From Bacteroidales bacterium (GTDB taxonomy: Bacteria > Bacteroidota > Bacteroidia > Bacteroidales > Lentimicrobiaceae): a DNA stretch of 64,000 nt. The notes beneath the pieces were generated by a model. That model was not told the DNA's origin and made no database searches. It worked only from the letters and a program-made list of their open reading frames with translations. Shown here piece by piece: positions 54,306 through 64,000 of this stretch (position 1 is the stretch's first letter; each line of letters begins with the position of its first letter). Location: assembly GCA_016709025.1 (NCBI GenBank), contig JADJEQ010000010.1:124001-188000 (forward strand). Reading direction: 5' to 3'. The position numbers and the translations under genes are program-made.

Positions 54306-55416
54306 CTAGAACGGTGAACATTGCAGTTCTTCCATGGTTCGGTGGTTGCGGGTTGAGAAGCCGAAACCGCCACCCTTGTTACCACGGTTAAACATGTTGA
54401 AGTCGTCGAGCTCAATGGTGATTGAAATCTCATGTGAGCATCCGGCAGCAGTTCTTACCTCAGTAAGTATAAAATCGTATGTGTAATTTATTTTCATACG
54501 GGTCTGGCTCGAAAACGGAGCATTGAGTCCCAGCATAAAGATCAGGTCGTTTGCTTTGGTGAGCTCTGAAGTGCGGTTACGGAACCAAATCCCTGAATAA
54601 ATGGCAGATTTGAGAATGTTAACCCCAATCATATAAGTCTTAAAATCAGCCTGTGACTCATAAATAAACCCGGGGTTAAACTTGAAATTGTTTTTGCTGT
54701 TTATTTTCTGGAAATAAGGGCCATCAGAATCCCCTGCAATCTCAAAAACGATATCACCGGTGATAGCCAGTTTACGCGGAAGGGGAGAGGTTTGTCCGAT
54801 GAACGATTCATTAGGTCTGAAAAGGTGATGAACTGCCAGTCCGAAGGTTCCTGGATGGCGCTGAAAGTATTGCTGCTTTCGGTAAACCTGAACACACCTC
54901 CGGTTGAAAAATCGGGATACGCAATATTACCTGCGTTCGGCTCCTGGAAACTCGTTTCATAGATATTTCCATAAACCGGATCCAGCTGATCGGTGAAAAC
55001 CAGGTTATCCCAGTTAATACTTTTCTGCACAAACGAGGTCATAATCCCAACCTGGGCTACCATGTTTTCCTGCACGGCAACACGCACGGCTGAGGAAAGA
55101 CCGACAGATGAAGTTTTCATGTAACCTGAACCTGCATTGTCTGACATTACGATCAGCCCCAGTCCTCCTGAACCCGGAATATCGCGCTCGGCAAAATCCA
55201 TACTGAATGTATAGTTTCGCAGGTCGGCCGGTAGTTGTGGCCACTGGTCGCGCACGGTAAACCTGGCCCTGAGGCCCGGGGTTAATCCAACAGCTCCCGG
55301 ATTGTAATAAATGGGGTTGTTGTAGAATTGTGAGAAAAGGGGATCCTGGGCCTGTGCGAAACCTGTTAGCAGCGCTGCGAGTAAAGTTAGCAGATATATC
55401 CTGGTGGTGTTTTCAT
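54306..55416 (-). pseudogene. PorP/SprF-family type IX secretion-associated outer-membrane protein, two frameshifts
   Basis: The start is ATG 55416 with an A missing (A4 for A5) after the fourth codon base; corrected it reads MKNTTRIYLLTLLAALLTGF, then AQDPLFSQFYNNPIYYNPG, the PorP/SprF signature. A second lost base near 54790 is needed to pass from SDKPLP to RKLAITGDIVFEIAG. The end LQCSPF is before TAG 54306. The full protein is about 370 residues, a 14-strand-type barrel. PorP/SprF proteins help secrete or attach giant type B CTD proteins such as the one 40 bp upstream, which is the standard arrangement. The indels may be base-calling errors. Confidence 0.88.
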
Positions 55417-55455
55417 AGTCTTGTTTTTTTCTGAGTTGTGAGAGCAGTTTCAGGA

Positions 55456-58400
55456 TTACCTGATAAGCGTTACAGTTCCGTAAGTTGTTTGAGGTATATT
55501 TGAGTTATCGCCTACATCCATTCCCTGCCACATGGTGCCATCTTTGAATGTTGCCCTGGCTTTCCACATATAGACATCCTGTTGTAACATTGCATCGTTG
55601 AAAGTTCCGTCCCATCCTTCAGCAGGAGATCCATTGGCATCAAGTTCTTTCGAGGTCCACAGGAGATTGCCCCATGTATCGAATACTTCGATGGTGTATG
55701 AACTCAGGTTTACGCCTACCGGTTTGAACTGTCTGACAGAAGCATTTGGGTTACCCGGTGAAAATGCATTCGGTACCCACAATCCTTTGAACATAAGGTT
55801 GTATTCCATGCTGAGGGTGTCAGGACAACCAAATTCATTGAGGTTACCAGAGATATCTCGTACAGTCCTTCGTTGGTGAAGTCAACCACCGGGTCAATTT
55901 CAAACGACTGAATTCCGGTGCCAAAGTTCCATTCGTAGGCATTGGCGCCAATCGAACCATTGGTAAAGAGAACCCTTCCCTGGGTATTCTCATAGTTTTC
56001 TGTCATCGAGAATGCACTGGTCGGTTTTGGATTCACTGTAAGTTCAGTGGAAGTTGTATCGGAACACCCGTTACCATTGACAATGATCAGCTCAACATTG
56101 TAGTTGCCGACATTTTCAAAAGTGAAGTCAGGGTTCTGAACGCCTGCAAGTCCAAGCATATTGGTCGAATCGCTGAATCTCCACCACCATTGCTCAATGT
56201 TTGAATCGGCAGTATCGCTGAGGTCGGTGAAGTAGGTATGATTGTTCTGACAAGCCGGGTGTAACTGAAATCAGCTACCGGCAGATTGTGAACCCTGATT
56301 GCCTGGCTTACGGTATCGGAACAGCCGAACTCATTGGTTACAGTAAGCATGGTCGTATAAACACCTGCTTTGCTGTACAGATAAGCCGGGTTGCGAACCG
56401 ATGTGGTATCGTAAACCGATAAAGGTCGCCGAAATCCCAATGCCACTGGTCAATCTTCGACTCGGTCCAGTCTGACTGGTCGGTGAAGATGGTGTTCTGG
56501 TTCAGACATACATCGGCTGTTGCAAATGCAGCCACCGGGGAGGTCAGTACTTTTAACAGTCTGTGAAATGGTATCACTTACTGTCTTCCCGGCAACCGTT
56601 GTTGAAACAACCAGGCTTACGCTGTAGGTTCCGCTCAGTTGGTAGATATGAGATACTGAAGGCTGGGCCACACTGTAAACCAGTGTATCGCCATCGCCAA
56701 AGTTCCACGCCCAGTTGTTGATCGGATTACCACAGAATGAACGGTCTTCGAAAGTAAGTTCATGACGTTCGCAGGTGAGGGTATCCATTGCTTCGAAACC
56801 GGCGGTGATACATGGCATGCGGTCAACGCTCATGGTGTAGGTTGCCTGGCAGCCATTCTCTGTGATTGTGGTTAAACTTACATCAAATATGCCGGAAGTA
56901 GCATAGAAATGGTTGGTATCGGCAGGGCTGACCAGCAGTGTGTCGCTGACACCATCGCCATAATTCCAGATCCAGCTTGTGATGTCTGCACCATTGCCAT
57001 CCGACAGATCGGTAAAGTAAATGATGCTGTCGCAGGTACCGGCAGTGTAACTGAAAGCAGGTACCGGCAGGTTCATAACATCAACCCTCTGGTAAACAGT
57101 CGCCTGACAGTTGTTCTCATCCGTTGCCATCAGTGAAACCAGGGTATGATCCGGGTGTCTGGAAATAATGGGCCGGTTCAGCCAGTGTAGAGGTATTGTG
57201 CATGCCTGAAGCCAGGGTCGTCAAAATTCCATTCGTAAGCTACCAGTGAATCACCAACAGGCGATACCACGAGGGCGTTAAAGAGGGTCGTGTCGCCCAG
57301 GCAGGTAATGCTGTGCTGTATGGCAACTTCCAATCCTGCAGGAATACATACTTCCTGTATCAGGGTATCGATGCAGCCGCGCAGGTCGGTAACAACCAGT
57401 CTTACATTGTAGCAACTATCGGAATGATAGAAGATATGATTCGGATTCTGGAGGTTTGATGTGTAACCAGGTTCAAATTCCCACTCCCAGCCTGTTACAG
57501 CGCCCTGATAACTGGTGGAAGCATCCTGGAAGGAAACTGCTCCGTTGGCACAGGCATTGGTAACATATGTAAAGGCAGCCTCAGGTGCAGGGAATACCTG
57601 TACCGGGATGGTGATAAATCCGGCACATCCGTTTTCTGTAGTAACTGTCAGGGTAACATTGTAGAGTCCCTGGGCTGTATAGTGATATACAGGATGTTGC
57701 ATGGTTGAAGTATCCGTACCCGGAGCAGCATTCGGATCGTTGAAAATCCATGACCATGATACAATCTCTTCACCGGTGGTGGTGTATGAAAGGTCGGTGA
57801 ATGAGGTGGCATTGTCGGAACATGCGCTCAGGAAAGTAAAGGCGGCAACCGGCAACGCACCGATGGTGACCTGCTGGGTAATGGCGCTGGTACAGCCATC
57901 AATGTCAACCACTGTGAGAGTAACATCGAATATTCCGGCTACATTGTAGGTATGAGTTGGGGTCGGTGAGTTTGAAACAGGAGTACCGTCACCGAAGTTC
58001 CATTCAAATGAAGCGATGGTTGTCAGATCCATCACGGTTGCATCGGGTTCAAACGATACGGGTGAGCCGACACAGGTGCCTGACGTTACATTGAAGGCAA
58101 CCAACGGCAGCGGGTAACCACGATGCTGTGCTGGATGGTGTCCTGGCAACCGCTTGCGCTGGTTGAAGTAAGCAGTACATCGTAAGTTCCGGCAACGTTG
58201 AAGATATGCAACGGATTCTGAAGGTTCGAGGTGTTGGATACGCCCGATGCAGGATCGCCGAAGTTCCACAACCATTGTACGATGGCCGGGCCTCCGTTGG
58301 TGGCTGTAAGATCGGTAAACGCAACCGGTGTACCAAGACAACCCTGTTCGAAGACAAACTCAGCGGTAGGTCCGGTAACAATCTGAACATTCATGCTGGT

Positions 58401-61400
58401 TTCTGCATCGCAACCTTCGAGGTTGGTAATGCTGAGGGTAACGGTGTAAACACCTGCATTGGCATAGATGTGCGTTACATCCGGGTTGCCGGGTGCTGTT
58501 ACAAGTTGGGTATTGCCATCGCCGAAATCCCAGAACCATGATGTAATGACACTACCCTGGGCCAGCGACATGTCGTCGAACTGTACTTCATTGCCTGAAC
58601 AGGCTGGTGCAGTGAAACTGAACATGGAGATGGGTCCCGGAATAACACTTACCGGATGTGAAATAAATGCGGTGCAACCTGCAGTATCGGTAATGGTGAG
58701 GTTTACAAAATAAACACCCTGGCTGGTATAGATGTGTTGCGGGTCAGCATCGGTTGAAGTGGTGCCATCGCCGAATTCCCATGCCCAGTTGAGGGTTGAT
58801 ACAGGATCGACAAAGGTTGAACTGGTAAACTGAATGGTGTCGTTTGAACAGCCGCTGGTGAAAGTAAAGTCAACAACCGGTGCCGGGGCAATGGTGATCA
58901 CCCTGGTGGTGGTGTCAGCACAACTATTGGTAGTAGTTACAATCAGACTCACCGTATAGGTTCCGGGTTGAGCATAGGTATGCGACGGATTGGTAAGTAA
59001 TGAGGTATTGTTTACTCCCGATGTCGGGTCACCAAATTCCCAGGCCCAGCCGGTAATCTGTCCGCCACCGTTGGGCTGCGACAGGTCGGTGAAATTCACC
59101 GGTTCACCAAGACAGGAGGAGGTACTGATAAAGTTGGCAACAGGATTCGGAATTACCTCAACCTGGATGATAACCGTAGCTTCACATCCTTCAGAAGTGG
59201 TGATGTTCAGGGTTACGTTATAGAAACCGGCATTGGCATACTGATGGGTTACATTTGGATCGTCAGGGTAAGTAACAACCGTTGTGTTTCCGTCACCGAA
59301 TATCCATTCCCATTCGGTGATGTAACCTGATTCGGTGTAAGAGAGGTCATTGAAAACAGTTTCAGTCTCGAAACAGGTAGGTGCTGTATAGCTGAAGAAT
59401 GCTACCGGCAGCGGACTTACATGTACAAGGTGACTTACAGAGCTGGTGCAGCCCTGCGGTATCTGTGATGGTGAGCATTACGGTGTAGTCGTTGCCGGCT
59501 GCGTACATATGCTGTGGATCCTGCAGGTTTGAGATTCCACCGTCGCCAAAGTCCCAGGCGAAGGTTGCAACTGCATTCAGGTTCACTACGGTGGCATCGG
59601 TGAAGAAGCTGGTAAGGGCTTCGGCACAGGATGACTGCCAGGTGAATTCAACAGCCGGAGCGGCACCTACAGTAACCTGTTTGGTAATGGTATCGGTGCA
59701 ATTGTTGAAATTGGTGATCTGCAGGGTTACATTGTAGGTTCCAGGAGCGCTGAAAATATGCTGGGGATCTTCAATATCTGACAGGTTGAAAATACCCGAT
59801 GCCGGATCGTCGAAATTCCATGCCCAGCCTACAACGTTGCCGGCACCATTCGGGAAGGATGCATCCTGGAAGTTAACCAGCAGATCTTCGCAAAGGGTGG
59901 TGTAATAGAAGTTGGCAACAGGATTCGGGGTAACTGTTACCTGTGTAAAGTAAGTATTCTCGCAACCAAATGAGTTCAACACGTTCAGACTGACTTCGAA
60001 GATGCCTGAATTGGCATAGTCGTGGCTTGGGTTCGGATCGTTCGGGAAGTAAATGGTATCGTTGTCCGAACCATCACCGTATGACCATACCCAGCGGGTT
60101 ATGTAACCATTTTCGGTTGACGACAGGTTGTGGAACTGGGTCGGATTGCCTTCACAGTTTGGTGTATCGATGCTGAAGAAAGCAATCGGTGAGCTGTTGA
60201 TTTCAACGGTATGAGTCAGAATGGTCGTATATCCTGCGGTGTCTGTAGCTGTGAGTGTTACTTCATAGGCTCCGACAGCAGGGAAAGTATGCGACGGGTT
60301 CATGACGTTGGCATAGAAACCATCACCGAAATTCCAGTGCCATACGGCTATGGAGTTGACATCTGTCATGGTTTCATCAACGATGAAGTTGGTTGGCTGG
60401 CCTTCGCAAACAGGGCTCCAGGTAAAATCGAGGTCCGGATTCTGGTTGATGAAAATAACCATTTCGTCGCTGAAACTGCCGCAACCTGAAGCACTTACTG
60501 CTGTAAGGATCAGTGTGGCAGATCCGTTGGAAATATCACCGGCACTCGGCTGATAAGTCGGGTTGAGGGTGGTTCCGTTGGTGATGATGCCTGTGCCGGT
60601 GGTTGACCAGCTGTAACTTACGGCATTGTTAACCACAGCGCCTGATACAGTATGGCTGCATGAATGGCAGATGGTTGCATCCGGTCCGGCATTTACCAGC
60701 GGTGACTGGATAATAGTCAGCGACTGTGTGTCGGTAGCATCGGCACACGGAGGATTTGAAGCCACCAGTGTGAGGGTTACGCTTCCGGCTGCAATATCGG
60801 CAGGACTTGGGATGTAGGTTGCACTCAGGGCAGATCCGTTGAGGAAAGTACCGGTTCCGGTGCTTGTCCATATCACGGATGCATAGTCATAAGCCATGGC
60901 ATCGGTGATGATATAGTCCTCGCCTTCACAGATCAGACCGTCGGTTCCGGCATCAGCCACTGGGCTGGTGCGGATATCAAGGATCATATCGTCGGTAGCG
61001 CTTCCGGAACATGGTCCTGAAGAAATTCCGGTAAGGGTGAGTACTACACTACCAGCTGCGATATCAGCAGGGCCCGGGGTATAAACAGGATTCAGAATGC
61101 CTGAATTGTTAAACGTTCCTGATCCCGATGTAGTCCAGGTGATGTTGCTGTATCCGGTGGCAGATGCTGTGTTGATATTGAAATTGCTGCCTTCGCAGAT
61201 GGCATCGTCGGTACCGGCATTCACCATCACCTCGTGCTGAATATTCAGCTGGAGGTAGTCGGTAACAACCGGGCAACTGCCATTGGTAGCTGCCAGGGTC
61301 AGTATTACTGATCCGGCTGCTATATCAGCAACACTTGGGGTGTAGGTTGGATTCAGGGTGTTGGCATTTACCCAGGTTCCTGTTCCTGAAGTACTCCATT

Positions 61401-64000
61401 GCAGCATGGCATAGTTGGCTGCAGTTGCATCGTTTACGGTATAGGCTGTGCCTTCGCAGATAATCGCGTCAAGACCTGCATCAACCAGCGGAGTTTCGCT
61501 GATGGTAAGGGGTTTTGTTGTCGGCTATCGGATCGGTACATGGTGCCAGCGGGTTAACAGTTAAGGTAAGGATGGCATAACCATTGGCAAGGTCACCGGC
61601 GCTCGGCAGGTAAGTAGGCAGAATGTTGCCTGCATTGATGATCATACCTGTTCCGAACGAAACGGTCCATTGCAGGCTTGCATAATTGGTTGCACTTGCT
61701 CCGGTAACCGGTGCCGGGCCGAAACAGATATTGGTGTCGGGACCTGCATCAACCGTAGCACCAGGGGTAATGCCCAGTACCATAAAGTCGGAGGCGTCGT
61801 TACAAGGTGCATTGCCGTAAGCATTGATGGTTAAGGTAACAGAACCTGCGGCGAGATCGGCTGCCGATGGTATATAGGTTGCATTTACTTCGGTTGGATT
61901 GGTAAATGAACCGGTTCCGGATGTTGTCCAGAGTACATCTGAATAGAAGGCGGCGGTTGCTCCGGCAAGAATGAATGCATCACCATAACAGGTTGAAGCG
62001 TTGGGGCCTGCATTGGCAGTGGCCGTACGTTCAATGTTCAGAATCATAGCATCTGATGCAGCAATTGCACAAGGAGCCATTGGATTGGCAGTCAGTGTCA
62101 GAATGACCATACCGAGGTTAACATCGGCTGTAGATGGAATATAGGTAGGGGTAAGCGTTCCATTGCCGACAAAGGTACCAGTTCCACTGGTTGACCAGTT
62201 AAGGGTTGAATAGTTACCGGCAGTGGCACCGCTGATAAGATATTGCGAACCTTCACAGATGGTTGCATCGGCTCCTGCATTGGCCAGTGCTTCAGCTACA
62301 AAGTATAATACAACTTCATCGCTGGAGTTCGTACATGGGCTATTGGCAAAACCTGTGAGGGTCAGTGTAACAGTTCCGGCAGCGATATCAGCAGGTGAAG
62401 GATTGTAAATTGTTATCAGGGTTGATGTGCTGGAGAATATACCTGTACCGCTGGTTGCCCAGAGAATGGCTGCACAATTGGCTGCTGTGGCATCGCTGAC
62501 AGTGTAGGCATCAGGAGGACAGATGGCAGCGTCGGTCCCGGCAAAAACAACCGGTGTGCGGGTAATGGTGAGCTGCATGGCATCGGTAATATTTCCGTTA
62601 CATGGTGCGATCGGGGTTGCAATCAGGCTCAGTACTACGCCTCCGTTGGTGATATCGGCCATACTTGGGATATAGGTCGGGGTCAGGGTGTTGCCGTTCA
62701 TGATAACGCCTGTACCTGTGCTTATCCAGCTGATTGACTGGTAGTTGCTTGCTGAAGCACCCGAAATGGTATATTGCATGCCTTCGCAGATGGTGGCATC
62801 CAGGCCGGCATTTACAATGGCCTGTTGGGTAAGAGTAATCACCACATTGTCGCTGACATTGGCACACGGTGCGTTTGCAAAACCGGTGAGTGTTAGTGTT
62901 ACATTTCCGTTGGCAATATCGTTGGCGGAAGGTGTGTAGGTGGTAACCAGTGCATTCGGGGTAGAGAAAGTTCCCGTTCCGTTGCTGGTCCATTGCAGCA
63001 TGCTGTAGAATGAAGCCGTTGCAGTTGAAGTTGTATAAGGTCCTGCAGGACACAATGCTATATCATCTCCGGCAAAAATCTGAGGTGTCCGGCTGATGGT
63101 GATGGTCATAGCGTCGGTTGCTGCATTTGCACATGGTGCATGTGGGGTAGCTGTCAGGCTGAGGATTACACTGCCGTTGTTGATGTCGGCTATACTCGGG
63201 ATATAGGTCGGGGTAAGTGAATTACCGTTCACAATGGTACCGGTACCCGTAGTTGCCCAGTTCAGCGACTGATAGTTTGATGCAGATGCTCCGGTTATAT
63301 TTACCGTGTTGCCTTCGCAGATCAGCATATCAGGACCTGCTGAAGCCAACGGCTCGTTTGAAAGAAGTAACACAATCTCATCACTAACACTTGTACATGG
63401 GCTGTTGGCGTAACCGGTAAGCGTAAGGGTAACAGTTCCGTTGGCTATATCGGCAACGCTTGGTGTGTAAGTTGTAACGGTTGTGGTGGTATTTGAGAAG
63501 GTTCCCGTTCCGTTGGTTGCCCATAACAGATTGCTGAAGAATGCAGCTGTTGCGGTGCTGGTCGTATAAGGACCGGCAGGGCAGAGGCTTACATCGGCTC
63601 CGGCAAAGATCTGCGGGCTGCGGGTAATGTTCAGCTGCATGGCATCTATGGCAGGAACTGCACAAGGAGCCAGCGGATTGGCCGTGAGTGTCAGCGTTAC
63701 CCATCCGTTGGTGATGTCGGTGAGACCGGGGATGTAAGTCGGGCTCAATGTATTACCATTTACGATGGTTCCACTTCCTGAAGTAGACCAGAAAATTGAC
63801 TGGTAACCCGTGGCAGTTCCGTTTAATATGATATTGCTGCCTTCGCAGATGGTCATATCGCTGCCGGCATTGGACGTGGGATCTTCAACAAGGATCAGTA
63901 CGATATCGTCGCTGACCGAAACACAAGGTGCGTTGGCGTAAGCTGTCAGGTTAAGGGTAACCGAACCGTTGCTGATGTCACCGGCACTCGGAGAGTAAAC
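55456..64000 (-). CDS. giant secreted PKD-repeat protein with type B T9SS sorting domain; N-terminus beyond window; nine frameshifts
   Basis: At least 2840 residues, continuing past 64000. C-terminus (55456-55809): LWVPNAFSPGNPNASVRQFKP and VDTWGNLLW-like YTIEVFDTWGNLLW are the gliding-motility-associated (CHU_C) domain that marks type B T9SS cargo. Residues upstream hold about 18 PKD domains (WHWNFGDG, WAWEFGDG, WFWDFGDG and so on) between 55.9 and 60.4 kb. Beyond 60.4 kb come beta-sandwich modules of about 88 residues (ATSGTGTF..., TPTYIPSxADIxNGxVxLxLTA). Frame breaks sit near 55830, 56255, 56430, 56545, 57148, 57216, 58112, 59452 and 61509; each is a one-base change, several in C or G runs. 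It would be an exported adhesin, perhaps with SprF. Function is otherwise unknown. Confidence 0.9.
60900..64000 (-). repeat. tandem modules of ~88 residues in a ~530-bp super-repeat
   Basis: The conserved CTTCGCAGAT (ICEG) anchor on the plus strand occurs at 62251, 62782, 63313 and 63841, giving periods of 531, 531 and 528 bp, that is two alternating modules of about 88 residues each. To the left the single period shows (60924, 61191, 61452: 267 and 261 bp). One module type has ICEG...SGASASNYQSxxW, the other CPAGPYTTSTATA. The alternation implies duplication of module pairs. Confidence 0.85.

Noticed and set aside
60900..64000. Regular repeats as CRISPR or mobile DNA
   Set aside because: They are in-frame coding modules of a large secreted protein.

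Overview
The window comes from a member of the Bacteroidota, most like a Bacteroidales/Marinilabiliales relative. The evidence is: many promoters of the TAnnTTTG (-7) type, a PorP/SprF-family protein beside a giant PKD-repeat protein that ends in a gliding-motility-type (type B) type IX secretion sorting domain, a TonB-dependent receptor with a carboxypeptidase-regulatory-like N-terminal domain, a 7TM/AraC-type regulator, FISUMP, DUF5689 and DUF5916 proteins, and a PPi-type phosphofructokinase. It is mostly ordinary chromosome with loosely packed genes and unusually rich intergenic repeats.

Layout. 0.3-7.9 kb: ABC-F ATPase, an rfbA-polyprenyl synthase pair, an MMPL/RND exporter and a phosphoglycerate-dehydrogenase-like enzyme. 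7.8-9.0 kb: a four-helix-bundle (23S rRNA intervening-sequence type) gene between two inverted arrays of degenerate GAGACTAA/TTAGTCTC units. 9.0-13.9 kb: PPi-dependent phosphofructokinase, a HigA antitoxin with only a stub of its HigB toxin, a POT-like transporter and aspartate kinase. 13.98-14.74 kb: a second four-helix-bundle gene, again inside inverted short-repeat arrays of a different unit. 14.7-21 kb: fructose-1,6-bisphosphatase, Mfd, and a frameshifted DUF4143-type ATPase preceded by three 33-bp repeats. 21-27 kb: DUF5689 lipoprotein, TonB-dependent receptor and a divergent secreted endonuclease/phosphatase, probably one functional group for nucleic acid or phosphate-ester use. 27-33 kb: dolichol-phosphate-mannose-synthase-like transferase, dihydroorotase, MORN-type lipoprotein, 7TM-AraC regulator with a likely target lipoprotein (two operator half-sites 21 bp apart), flavodoxin and a coiled-coil lipoprotein. 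33-47 kb: GH31, PfkB kinase, RlmI-type methyltransferase, FISUMP lipoprotein, a STAND/TPR ATPase, an AXE1-type esterase and a DUF5916 outer-membrane protein. 47.4-51 kb: repeat-rich gap, then Hsp15, Der, the initiator tRNA-Met gene and Era. 51-64 kb: a clan GH-A glycosidase, a DcaP-like porin, PorP/SprF and the giant PKD protein that runs off the right edge.

Working together: PPi-PFK and FBPase meet at the fructose-6-P/fructose-1,6-bisP step; the GH31, GH-A and AXE1 enzymes and the PfkB kinase suit a polysaccharide degrader; the giant protein and its SprF-like partner form a type IX secretion/adhesion pair.

The most unusual feature is the repeat landscape. Two unrelated loci share one architecture (four-helix-bundle ORF inside inverted simple-repeat arrays), a third locus has inverted arrays with no gene, and several palindromic or terminal-inverted-repeat elements sit between genes. 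From 52.9 to 61.5 kb three consecutive genes carry many single-base indels, mostly in or next to short homopolymers; with a G31 run at 8.18 kb this points to sequence or assembly error in places, so broken genes there should be read as probably intact in the organism.
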